A stretch of 5,762 nt of DNA from NCBI GenBank assembly GCA_029881775.1, contig JAOULY010000151.1, positions 1-5,762 on the forward strand, in the 5' to 3' direction. Positions 1 through 5,762 of this stretch are shown one piece after another. Position 1 is the stretch's first letter. The number at the start of each line of letters is the position of its first letter. This DNA comes from Gammaproteobacteria bacterium. Lineage in GTDB: Bacteria > Pseudomonadota > Gammaproteobacteria > UBA9214. The notes below the pieces were generated by a model. That model had not been told where the DNA came from and made no database searches. It saw nothing but the letters and a program-made list of their open reading frames with translations. Both the position numbers and the translations under genes were made by a program.

Positions 1-224
1 GCCTGGCCGGCGAGGCCGCGCCGGCCAACCGGGATGTGCCGGTGATGATGGCGCATGGCACGGCGGACCCCGTGGTACCGCTACTTCTCGCCGAACAGTC
101 ACGCGCCCTGCTGGAGGCGCACGGTAACCCGGTCGAGTGGCACAGCTACCCGATGCAGCACTCGGTCAGCCCGCAGGAAGTTGCCGATATCCGGCAGTGG
201 TTGCTGACCATACTGAGCGCATAA
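1..224 (+). CDS. Carboxylesterase/phospholipase, alpha/beta-hydrolase (C-terminal part)
   Basis: The open frame enters from the left edge (first full codon at position 3) and gives 73 residues before the TAA at 222-224, so only the C-terminal third of the protein is visible. The fragment shows HGTADPVVP, in which the Asp (visible residue 22) fits the catalytic acid of the Abhydrolase_2 (EstB/acyl-protein-thioesterase-like) family. It also shows YPMQHSVSPQE, in which the His (visible residue 53) fits the catalytic base; the nucleophile Ser motif GxSxG would lie upstream, outside the window. Members are cytosolic serine hydrolases of about 215-230 residues that cleave short-chain carboxyl esters or lysophospholipids; the natural substrate is usually unknown. 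The end IRQWLLTILSA is the usual terminal helix. The neighbouring gene is convergent, so it gives no clue to function. The family call is firm, but the exact substrate cannot be read from this fragment. Confidence 0.88.
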   Translation, partial: LAGEAAPANRDVPVMMAHGTADPVVPLLLAEQSRALLEAHGNPVEWHSYPMQHSVSPQEVADIRQWLLTILSA

Positions 225-260
225 TCAGCCAGAAAGTGCGCCTTGAAGATGTGTGCTGAC

Positions 261-377
261 GTAGGAGCGCCTTGCAGGGCCGCTACCGGCATCCATGCCT
301 CTCGCGGCACTTGTACATCCATGTAACATCGCGCGATATTCTGATGCCTGGTTATCGCGCCTGCAAGGCGCTCCTAC
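261..377. repeat. 117-bp palindromic element with nested hairpins (REP-doublet/MITE-like)
   Basis: The ends are perfect 18-bp inverted repeats: GTAGGAGCGCCTTGCAGG at 261-278 and its reverse complement at 360-377. Between them lie three further dyads in a row. The first is GCCGC (279-283) with GCGGC (304-308), which encloses GGCAT-CC-ATGCC (288-299). The second is TACAT-CC-ATGTA (314-325). The third is GCGCGATA (331-338) with TATCGCGC (353-360). A folded single strand would form a long closing stem with three arms. The octamer CATCCATG occurs in both small loops (290-297 and 316-323). The motif GTAGGAGCG with a GC-rich follow-on resembles REP-type repeats of gammaproteobacteria, which are often inverted pairs between convergent genes, as here. 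It could also help end transcription from both sides, although no T-tract adjoins the stem. I see no coding capacity and no clear target-site duplication. Confidence 0.8.
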
Positions 378-399
378 AACAGTATTGTGCGTCGCCGTT

Positions 400-852
400 T
401 TAGCTCACAACCTTCCAGGAACCGTCCGGCTGGCGACAGGCGGTGCCATAGGATCTCTCGCGTCGACCGCCGATCACCACATCGGAGGTGTACTCGCGAC
501 AGTAGCGTCCGTTATCGGATTGCCAGGTACGCGTCGGGGTCACGCTGTAGGCATTACCGGTATCCGGGTTGCTCCAGTGCGTGGTCTCGTTGGTCTGGCT
601 GTATTCCAGGCTGCGGTGTGCCTTGAGCCGGTCGGTGTCGTCCATACTGCGGCCAACATTGCCGCCGATAACGGCGCCGGCGATGGTACCCACCATGGTG
701 GCGGCTGTTCGCCCGCTGCCGCCACCGACCTGGTGACCGGCGATGCCGCCGAGGATGCCGCCGACCACCTGCCCGGTTTGCTCATTGGTGCAGGCGGTAG
801 TGCCGAGTGCCAGCGTGATCGCACCGGCGAGTAGCAGGATGTGCGTGTTCAT
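400..852 (-). CDS. Glycine-zipper outer-membrane lipoprotein, 17 kDa surface antigen family
   Basis: This is a complete 150-residue protein. I start it at the ATG at 852 because GGAG sits 7 bases upstream (860-863) and a lipoprotein signal peptide follows directly; an in-frame ATG at 897 would add 15 residues before the signal. The hydrophobic stretch of residues 4-18 ends in TTAC, so Cys21 is the likely lipidated residue, although Thr at -3 makes the lipobox weak. Thr at +2 favours the outer membrane. Residues 31-69 form a glycine zipper (GGILGGIAG, then VGTIAGAVIGGNVG), typical of Rick_17kDa_Anti/glycine-zipper 2TM domains that associate with membranes. The C-terminus carries YCREY (Cys118) and YGTACRQPDGSW (Cys139), the hallmark of the 17kDa_Anti_2 module; the two Cys could form a disulfide. 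These proteins are thought to have an envelope role, but their molecular function is poorly defined. It stands alone, convergent with the esterase. Confidence 0.87.
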   Translation of the reverse strand: MNTHILLLAGAITLALGTTACTNEQTGQVVGGILGGIAGHQVGGGSGRTAATMVGTIAGAVIGGNVGRSMDDTDRLKAHRSLEYSQTNETTHWSNPDTGNAYSVTPTRTWQSDNGRYCREYTSDVVIGGRRERSYGTACRQPDGSWKVVS

Positions 853-863
853 ATCAATCTCCG

Positions 864-877
864 TCAGGTAATCCTGA
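864..877 (-). promoter_or_regulatory. Small dyad beside the ribosome binding site of the lipoprotein gene
   Basis: TCAGG-TAAT-CCTGA is a perfect 5-bp inverted repeat with a 4-base spacer. On the minus strand it lies directly upstream of the GGAG that serves the ATG at 852. In RNA it would be a small hairpin next to the Shine-Dalgarno sequence; in DNA it could be an operator half-site pair. The stem is short, so chance is quite possible. Confidence 0.35.
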
Positions 878-928
878 AGTTGACTAACGCCGGTCACGGG
901 AAAAGGTTAACCGGCCGCCGGGCGAACG

Positions 929-937
929 GCTATAGCA
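929..937 (-). promoter_or_regulatory. Candidate extended -10 promoter of the lipoprotein gene
   Basis: On the minus strand the sequence reads TGCTATAGC: an extended -10 TG, one spacer base, then TATAGC, which matches TATAAT at 4 of 6 positions. It would start a leader of roughly 70 bases before the ATG at 852. No convincing -35 lies at the right distance (TTGCGC is only 14 bases upstream), as an extended -10 promoter allows. This is a weak prediction from pattern alone. Confidence 0.3.
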
Positions 938-1042
938 TGCCGGCTGGGGCGCAAGAGCCTGTCTTATTCTGATTTATGAACAGTGGATTAGCGTGTGCCG
1001 CAGGGTTGCGCGGCGGGTTTGGGCGGTGCGGGTCGGGCAGTC

Positions 1043-1849
1043 CTAGAGTGCGATGGCCCGGCCGGTCTCGTTGCTGCCGGCTTCCACCAGCGCCTGTTCC
1101 GCGCGCTGCAGGATAGATTCGGCATTATCATTTTTCTGGCATTCGGTGATGCCATAGCAGGCGCTGAGCGGTTGTGTTTCGTTCGTATTCATTCGCTCAA
1201 CCTGGGCGGACAGTTTCTCGACCAGCAACAGCGCGGCGTCACGGGTGGTTTCCTGCAACACCAGGATGAATGTGTCGTTTGTATGGCGGCCAACCAGGTC
1301 GGCCCAGCGCGTCTGGTCACGCAACAATGCGGTCATATCCGACAGCGCATCTGCGTGTCGATCCTCGCTCGTGTTGATCGAGAGCGTGATAATCGATAGC
1401 GGACTGTTGTAACGGCGTGCGCGTGCAACCAGCGGTGCGAGTGAAATCAGGATGCCGCGTCGACTTAACAGGCTGCTGTTGCGCAGATCATAAAGCGTCT
1501 GCTCGCCGAGTTCCTTTTTCAGTGCGTCGCGCTCATGTCGCAAGCGCAGCTTTTCGGTAATGTCGGTATAGAAACGCGCCTGTATGCCGGGCTGCTCGAT
1601 TACCTCGATCGCCAGCCAGCGCTCGTCACCGGATGGCATGACCCAGTTGACCACGGTGCTGGTGCCGAGCAAAGGCGCCAGCAGGGCAGGGTCCATGGTG
1701 ATGTCACCGGTACCGGCAGCATCGTCGCTGACCAGTGTGCGGAAGGCCTGGTTGAAGGTGCGTATGGCACCGGTATTTTCCAGCAGCAAAACGGGTTGCG
1801 GGGAAATATCCAGTAGCTGCAGGGCGTCGTTTGGCGAGATATCTTTCAT
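1043..1849 (-). CDS. PAS domain plus catalytically degenerate GGDEF domain protein
   Basis: This is a 268-residue soluble protein with no membrane segment. Residues 7-95 look like a PAS sensor fold (PQPVLLLENTGAIRTFNQAF, closing with ARFYTDIT). A charged helix at 97-117 links it to a GGDEF-family domain at about 118-268. The diguanylate cyclase active site is gone. The signature GGDEF reads TNDTF (190-194), the metal-binding Asp of the DxDxF segment reads Ser157, and the Asn of the LTGLxNRR segment reads Ser129 (NSSLLSRRG). In contrast RWAD (181-184) sits exactly five residues before the signature, which is the spacing of the RxxD inhibitory site that binds cyclic di-GMP. I infer a non-enzymatic receptor or structural domain. 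It lies 84 bp downstream of argH on the same strand. The ribosome binding site is poor (AAAGA about 5 bases before the ATG). No EAL domain follows. Confidence 0.85.
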   Translation of the reverse strand: MKDISPNDALQLLDISPQPVLLLENTGAIRTFNQAFRTLVSDDAAGTGDITMDPALLAPLLGTSTVVNWVMPSGDERWLAIEVIEQPGIQARFYTDITEKLRLRHERDALKKELGEQTLYDLRNSSLLSRRGILISLAPLVARARRYNSPLSIITLSINTSEDRHADALSDMTALLRDQTRWADLVGRHTNDTFILVLQETTRDAALLLVEKLSAQVERMNTNETQPLSACYGITECQKNDNAESILQRAEQALVEAGSNETGRAIAL

Positions 1850-1933
1850 GGGTTCTTTGATGTTATGGACGTTTCATCCTGACAACACAGGTATTAACGG
1901 ACAGAAATCCTGTCTCTTTAGTATGTTGCCGGA

Positions 1934-3319
1934 TCACAGCCGCTCGCGCGCATGAATTGCAGCAGCCCGTACCTGGTCGGGCGCGGTGCCGCCGGCATGA
2001 TTGCGTGCAGCGATGGAGCCGTCCAGTGTCAATACGGCAAAGACGTCATCACCGATCACGTCGGAAAATGCCTGTAACTCGGCCAGCGTCATGTCTGCCA
2101 GGTCCTTGTCGTTGTCAACACCGTAGCGCACGGCGCGACCAACGATTTCATGGGCATCGCGAAACGCGATGCCTTTCCTGACCAGGTAGTCTGCCAGGTC
2201 GGTAGCCGTTGAAAATCCCTGGCGCGCCGCCGTCCGCATGTTGTCGTGCCTGAGCTGAATGGCCGGCATCATGTCTGCAAATACCCGCAGCGAGCCGGCC
2301 AGCGTGTCGACGGTATCGAACAGCGGCTCCTTGTCTTCCTGGTTGTCCTTGTTATACGCCAGTGGCTGTCCTTTCATGAGCATAAGCAGGCTGACCAGGT
2401 GGCCGGTCACGCGACCGCTCTTGCCGCGCACCAGTTCCGGTACATCGGGATTTTTCTTCTGCGGCATGATGCTGGAGCCTGTGCAGAAGCGATCCGGCAG
2501 TTCAATAAAGCTGAATTGTGCCGATGACCAGAGTATCAGTTCCTCCGAGAACCGGGACAGGTGCATCATGATCAGCGCGGCCGCCGCACAGAATTCAATG
2601 ACGAAATCCCGATCACTGACCGCGTCCAGTGAGTTGGTGGCGGGCGCGTCGAAGCCCAGCAGCCGTGCCGTGAATGCACGGTCGATCGGGAAACTGGTGC
2701 CGGCAAGCGCGGCCGCGCCCAGCGGCATGCTGTTGACCCGTTTGCGGCAGTCGAGCAGGCGTTGATGATCACGCTCCAGCATGGCCTCCCAGGCCAGCAT
2801 GTGATGTCCGAAACTGACGGGCATGGCGACCTGCAGATGGGTAAAGCCCGGCATGATGCTGTCGGCCTCGCGTTCGGCCAGGTCTATCAGTGCCAGTCGC
2901 AGGCGGCAGATTGCAGCTGCCAGCGCATCGATTTCGTCGCGCAGGTAGAGGCGCAGGTCGGTGGCGACCTGGTCGTTACGCGAACGGCCGGTATGCAGTT
3001 TCTTGCCGGTATCGCCGATGCGTTCGATCAGTCGCGCCTCGATATTCATATGAATATCCTCGAGGCCGACCGACCAGCTGAAATTGCCCTGCTCAATCTC
3101 GGCCAGGATCCGCTCCAGCCCTTCGACAATCTCACCGGCCTCTGCGTCCGTGATGATGTTGACGTGGGCCAGCATGCGGGCATGCGCGATCGAGCCCGCG
3201 ATGTCGTGCCGGTAGAGCCGGTGGTCAAAGCCGATCGAGGCGGTGAAATCCTCCACAAAGGCATCGGTCGATTCGGTGAAACGTCCGCCCCAGGGTTTGC
3301 TTGATGTGTCGTCAGTCAT
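1934..3319 (-). CDS. argH: Argininosuccinate lyase
   Basis: The enzyme splits argininosuccinate into arginine and fumarate, the last step of arginine synthesis, as a cytosolic homotetramer. The protein has 461 residues, the usual family length, starting MTDDTSSKPWGGRF at the ATG at 3319; SKPWGGRF is the normal N-terminus. An in-frame ATG at 3400 would add 27 residues unlike the family and run over the divergent promoter region, so I reject it. Visible motifs are HTGRSRNDQVATD (109-121), GFTHLQVAMP with the catalytic His161 (158-167), and the fumarase/lyase signature GSSIMPQKKNP (281-291). In the last, one Ser of the 282-283 pair is the expected catalytic acid, on a mobile loop, and Lys288 binds substrate. 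NKDNQED (323-329) is also typical. Nothing is missing or broken. It is divergent from the AlgZ-type kinase gene, as in Pseudomonas. There is no strong Shine-Dalgarno sequence before the ATG. Confidence 0.98.
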   Translation of the reverse strand: MTDDTSSKPWGGRFTESTDAFVEDFTASIGFDHRLYRHDIAGSIAHARMLAHVNIITDAEAGEIVEGLERILAEIEQGNFSWSVGLEDIHMNIEARLIERIGDTGKKLHTGRSRNDQVATDLRLYLRDEIDALAAAICRLRLALIDLAEREADSIMPGFTHLQVAMPVSFGHHMLAWEAMLERDHQRLLDCRKRVNSMPLGAAALAGTSFPIDRAFTARLLGFDAPATNSLDAVSDRDFVIEFCAAAALIMMHLSRFSEELILWSSAQFSFIELPDRFCTGSSIMPQKKNPDVPELVRGKSGRVTGHLVSLLMLMKGQPLAYNKDNQEDKEPLFDTVDTLAGSLRVFADMMPAIQLRHDNMRTAARQGFSTATDLADYLVRKGIAFRDAHEIVGRAVRYGVDNDKDLADMTLAELQAFSDVIGDDVFAVLTLDGSIAARNHAGGTAPDQVRAAAIHARERL

Positions 3320-3348
3320 GGTAAAGGCCGGTTTATCCAATGCCGCGC

Positions 3349-3354
3349 AGTATA
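3349..3354 (-). promoter_or_regulatory. Candidate -10 element for argH
   Basis: The minus strand reads TATACT here (one mismatch to TATAAT), about 30 bases before the argH ATG at 3319, leaving a leader of about 20-25 bases. The hexamer 17 bases further upstream (ACGCAA) is a poor -35. The region 3320-3415 must also hold the promoter of the divergent kinase gene; I see no clear plus-strand -35/-10 pair and no obvious ArgR box in it. Confidence 0.35.
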
Positions 3355-3415
3355 GCGAATCCGGAACGGGTTTGCGTTTTTCGCGTGAGGCCTCTTGCAA
3401 CCGGGTGGTGCAGCG

Positions 3416-4501
3416 ATGAAACTGGCACCCATGGGTATGAGTAAACCGACCGATCGGCGTGGCATCGAGATGCTCGCGCGCTGTTTTCTGCCCAATTTCT
3501 GTGATGTACGCATGGTGTTCGGCGTGGTTGTCATCGCCGAGCTGCTGGCGCTGATTATCACCCTGGTCGGCCCCGGCGTGCTCGAAGACCCGTGGGGCAA
3601 CCTGGGCATGATATCGGTATACATGCAGTGGATCGCCCTGACCAGTGCCGCCGTATTGTGTATTGGCCGACCGCTGTTGTCACGACTGGGAAATACCGCG
3701 GCCGCCATCGTCAGTTACCTGCTGGTACTGCTGGTCACGGCCGCTGTCAGCGAGCTGGCATTCATGCTGCTGACGAAAAGTCACCTGATTACATACATCG
3801 CCACTGACGATCACGCGGTGTTCCTGTTGCGCAGCCTGTTTATCAGTGCCGTGATTTCGGCGATTGTGCTGCGCTACATCTATGTCCAGTTCCAGTGGCG
3901 CGAGCAGCTTAAGACCGAGGCAAGTGCACGCGTGCAGGCGTTACAGGCGCGGATACGACCGCACTTTCTGTTTAACAGTCTCAATACCATTGCATCGCTG
4001 ACGCGCTCGGACCCGGAGCTTGCAGAAACGGCCATCGAGGATCTGTCCGACCTGTTCCGGGCGTCGCTGGACAATACCCATGAGCAGGCCACGCTCGGCG
4101 ACGAGGTAACCATTGCGCGGCGGTACCTGAATATCGAATCACTGCGCCTGGGTGACCGGCTGTCGGTGGCGTGGGACCTGGATGACCTGTCGCTGGAAAC
4201 GCGCGTACCGCCGCTGATACTGCAGCCGCTGCTGGAGAACGCGATCTACCATGGAATAGAGCCGCTGCCGGAGGGTGGAATTATCCATGTTGCCGGACAC
4301 AATCATGACGGCAATCTCGAGATTGTGATCAGCAACCCGGTGGCCGGTGCCAGTATGCGTAAATCGGGCACACGCATAGCGCAGGAAAATATCCGCCAGC
4401 GATTGCAGCTGGCGTTCGGTGCAAAGGCAGACCTGGTTACCTCGCAGTCGGCAGGTGTTTATACGGTGACGCTGAAGATGCCGGGGGCAGGCAAGCAATG
4501 A
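3416..4501 (+). CDS. algZ: LytS/AlgZ (FimS)-type membrane sensor histidine kinase
   Basis: This is a 361-residue kinase of the His_kinase (PF06580) class that should phosphorylate the regulator encoded next. Four membrane segments are visible at about 34-52, 64-84, 95-119 and 135-157, with almost no periplasmic domain. A short helix leads to the H-box RPHFLFNSLN, with His183 as the expected phosphate acceptor. The N-box is PLLENAIYHGIEP (Asn275). The G-box is altered: where LytS kinases have GxGxxN, this reads GTRIAQENIRQRL (318-330), keeping the first Gly and the Asn only. The segment FLPNFCD before the first membrane helix resembles AlgZ. I chose the ATG at 3416, with GGGTGGTG five bases upstream; a TTG at 3395 with GAGG before it, or ATGs at 3431 and 3437, are alternatives. 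Its end overlaps the next start by ATGA. The signal sensed is unknown. Confidence 0.92.
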   Translation: MKLAPMGMSKPTDRRGIEMLARCFLPNFCDVRMVFGVVVIAELLALIITLVGPGVLEDPWGNLGMISVYMQWIALTSAAVLCIGRPLLSRLGNTAAAIVSYLLVLLVTAAVSELAFMLLTKSHLITYIATDDHAVFLLRSLFISAVISAIVLRYIYVQFQWREQLKTEASARVQALQARIRPHFLFNSLNTIASLTRSDPELAETAIEDLSDLFRASLDNTHEQATLGDEVTIARRYLNIESLRLGDRLSVAWDLDDLSLETRVPPLILQPLLENAIYHGIEPLPEGGIIHVAGHNHDGNLEIVISNPVAGASMRKSGTRIAQENIRQRLQLAFGAKADLVTSQSAGVYTVTLKMPGAGKQ

Positions 4502-5244
4502 AAGTGATGATTGTTGACGACGAGGCGCCGGCGCGCGCGCGGCTGGAGAACATGGTCGGCGAGCTGGATAACTATGAAGTATGCGCTCTTGCAAGCAATG
4601 GCAATGAAGCCCTTGAGCTGGTGTCATCGGCGCAACCCGATGTATTGCTGATGGATATTCGCATGCCCGGCATGGACGGTCTGGAGGCTGCGCAGCACCT
4701 GCAGGCCCTTGAACAGCCGCCCGCAATCATTTTCACAACGGCCTACAATGATTATGCGCTGCAGGCATTCGATACACATGCCGTGGATTATTTGCTGAAG
4801 CCGGTGCGCCGGGAACGACTGCTGGAGGCATTGTTACATGCGCAACGCATGACGCGCGTACAAATTGCCGCGCTTGACGATGCCGATGAAAACAAGGCTG
4901 CACGCGACCGGATTTGTGTCCGGGTGCGCGGCAGTCTGGTGTTAATCCCGGTCGGGGATATCCGTTATTTCCAGGCCGACCAGAAGTATGTCACCGTGTG
5001 CACGCTTGAGCAGAGTGTGCTGATAGAAGAAACGCTCAAGTCGCTGGAAGATGAATTCTCCGACCGCTTCGTGCGCATACATCGCAATGCGCTGGTTGCG
5101 CATGATTATATAACCGGCATGGAGAAAGATAACGAAGGACGTTTGCATGTTCGCCTGGCTGGTATTGATAGCCTGCTTGAAGTCAGTCGCCGACATGCTG
5201 CGCAGATACGCAAGCTGGTCAAGGCGCTGGAGAAAAAACTATAG
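4498..5244 (+). CDS. algR: LytTR-family response regulator, AlgR-type
   Basis: This is a 248-residue two-domain regulator. The CheY-like receiver (about 1-118) has the acidic pocket DDE at 7-9, the phosphate acceptor Asp53 in LLMDIRMPGMDG, Thr81 in FTTAY and Lys101 in LLKPV, so it should be phosphorylatable. After a variable linker (119-138) comes a LytTR DNA-binding domain (about 139-245) with the hallmark FVRIHRNALV (191-200) and EVSRRHAAQIRKLV (228-241), whose Arg residues lie in the DNA-contacting end. Length and architecture match AlgR, which in Pseudomonas controls alginate, type IV pilus minor pilins and other virulence or surface functions. The start overlaps the kinase stop (ATGA at 4498-4501), implying coupled translation and a kinase-regulator pair. 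What it regulates here cannot be read from the window. In Pseudomonas hemC follows; here the next gene is convergent. Confidence 0.95.
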   Translation: MKVMIVDDEAPARARLENMVGELDNYEVCALASNGNEALELVSSAQPDVLLMDIRMPGMDGLEAAQHLQALEQPPAIIFTTAYNDYALQAFDTHAVDYLLKPVRRERLLEALLHAQRMTRVQIAALDDADENKAARDRICVRVRGSLVLIPVGDIRYFQADQKYVTVCTLEQSVLIEETLKSLEDEFSDRFVRIHRNALVAHDYITGMEKDNEGRLHVRLAGIDSLLEVSRRHAAQIRKLVKALEKKL

Positions 5245-5263
5245 CGAATTTGCAGTAACGCGG

Positions 5264-5296
5264 AGCTGTCTAGCGCTTCATTCCTGCAAGACAGCT
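5264..5296. repeat. Imperfect hairpin at the convergent 3' ends of algR and the thioredoxin-like gene
   Basis: AGCTGTCT (5264-5271) is the exact reverse complement of AGACAGCT (5289-5296), with a 17-base centre that can extend the stem by a few weak pairs. It contains the stop codon of the minus-strand gene and lies 19 bases after the algR stop. It may act as a shared transcript end or 3' stabiliser, but neither strand has a T-tract after the stem, so I do not call it an intrinsic terminator. Confidence 0.4.
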
Positions 5297-5762
5297 TAGC
5301 GGCCATTCTGCTTTGTCGGTGCCGCGTAAATTCATCAATGCAGTGTCTATACAATCATCGAGATAACCGCCGAACAATTCGGGCGTGTTGATCCCCGGCA
5401 TGCGTCCGGCCAGTTCACGTCCGGTACTGTCTACAAACAGCAGCGTTGGCGTGACAAACACGCGGTAGTCTTCAGACAGTGAAGTCGCATCCCGGCGTTG
5501 TCCGTTGAAGTCGGTCAGTCGGGAGCCGTCATCGAGTACGATCTTGCGGATGATGATACGGTCCTGGTACTCACCGCTGAGCAGCATTGGCTGCAGAAAT
5601 TCCTCTTCCAGCAGATCGCAGTAGCTGCAATTAATGGCACTGAAAGCCAGCAGGATTGGCAGGCGCCGCTCTGCGGCGAGGCTGCCGTCAGCCTGCAGGT
5701 CGGTCGCGACGGGCACGTTCACCTCGGCCTGCGCCGGGAGTAACATGCTGAACAAGAAAGCG
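5270..5762 (-). CDS. Exported thioredoxin-fold protein, SoxW/TlpA-like (N-terminus cut by window edge)
   Basis: The frame runs off the right edge: it stays open up to position 5761, so the TTG at 5753-5755 is probably not the true start. The visible N-terminus AFLFSMLLPAQA followed by EVNVPV looks like the hydrophobic core and cleavage site (AQA) of a Sec signal peptide, so the mature protein should be periplasmic. The thioredoxin active site is CSYC (codons 5627-5629 and 5618-5620) in LAFSAINCSYCDLLEEEF, and the cis-Pro loop is VTPTLLFVD (Pro at 5447-5449), followed by GRELAGRMPG. This pattern fits the Thioredoxin_7/SoxW-like group of thiol-disulfide oxidoreductases, which reduce or maintain periplasmic protein thiols. 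Two extra Cys lie near the C-terminus (DDCID and LSCL) and have no known role. The gene is convergent with algR, 25 bp apart. The fold is firm, but the partner protein is not identifiable. Confidence 0.85.
   Translation of the reverse strand, partial: AFLFSMLLPAQAEVNVPVATDLQADGSLAAERRLPILLAFSAINCSYCDLLEEEFLQPMLLSGEYQDRIIIRKIVLDDGSRLTDFNGQRRDATSLSEDYRVFVTPTLLFVDSTGRELAGRMPGINTPELFGGYLDDCIDTALMNLRGTDKAEWPLSCLAGMKR

Noticed and set aside
295..834. A 179-codon open frame on the plus strand opposite the lipoprotein gene
   Set aside because: It is the antisense shadow of the glycine-zipper gene, begins inside the palindromic repeat, and has low-complexity composition with no family features.
853..897. 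A 15-residue extension of the lipoprotein from the ATG at 897
   Set aside because: It would place a polar stretch before the signal peptide, and the ATG at 852 has a good ribosome binding site.
898..1042. A possible small gene or RNA between the lipoprotein promoter and the GGDEF gene end
   Set aside because: There is no supported open frame with a ribosome binding site and no stable hairpin with a T-tract; only short GC-rich dyads are present.
1900..1914. A terminator after argH
   Set aside because: The stem is only 5 bp, GC-poor, and has no T-tract on either strand.
1957..3304. Several plus-strand open frames of 60-180 codons across argH
   Set aside because: All are antisense shadows of a canonical, intact argH.
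3361..3369. A second AlgR-like box (CCGTTCCGG on the minus strand) in the argH/algZ divergent region
   Set aside because: It matches only the first six bases of the core sequence; too weak to claim autoregulation.
3320..3400. A 27-residue N-terminal extension of ArgH
   Set aside because: Family N-termini begin close to the KPWGGRF motif, and the extension would cover the divergent promoter region.

Overview
The window reads as ordinary chromosome of a moderately GC-rich gammaproteobacterium. The best lineage clue is the block argH (minus strand) divergent from an AlgZ/FimS-type sensor kinase and an AlgR-type LytTR response regulator (plus strand). This arrangement is known from Pseudomonas and relatives. 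The other genes (a 17 kDa-antigen-type glycine-zipper lipoprotein, an EstB-type carboxylesterase, a periplasmic thioredoxin-fold protein) fit the same group. I cannot name a genus from the sequence alone.

Layout from left to right. (1) 1-224, plus: the C-terminal end of an alpha/beta-hydrolase carboxylesterase, cut by the window edge. (2) 225-399: the gap between two convergent genes. It holds a 117-bp palindromic repeat (261-377) with perfect 18-bp ends that enclose three smaller hairpins, which looks like a REP-doublet or MITE. (3) 400-852, minus: a glycine-zipper outer-membrane lipoprotein, with a leader that contains a small dyad beside its ribosome binding site and a possible AlgR-like box near a candidate promoter. 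(4) 1043-1849, minus: a PAS plus degenerate GGDEF protein that has lost its catalytic residues but keeps the RxxD inhibitory-site motif. (5) 1934-3319, minus: argH, complete and canonical. (6) 3320-3415: the short divergent promoter region. (7) 3416-4501 and 4498-5244, plus: the kinase and regulator genes, overlapping by 4 bp. (8) 5270-5762, minus: an exported thioredoxin-like protein whose start lies beyond the right edge.

How the genes fit together. AlgZ and AlgR homologues form a membrane-to-DNA signalling pair, and the ATGA overlap indicates translational coupling. ArgH catalyses the last step of arginine synthesis and is probably only a conserved neighbour. The PAS/degenerate-GGDEF protein lies downstream of argH on the same strand, so it may be partly co-transcribed with it. 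If it binds cyclic di-GMP through its RxxD site, it would be a receptor and not a synthase. In Pseudomonas hemC follows algR; here a convergent thioredoxin-fold gene takes that place.

I see no tRNA, rRNA, CRISPR array, transposase or phage gene, and no clearly new multi-gene system. The items most worth following up are the structured palindromic repeat and the catalytically dead GGDEF protein.
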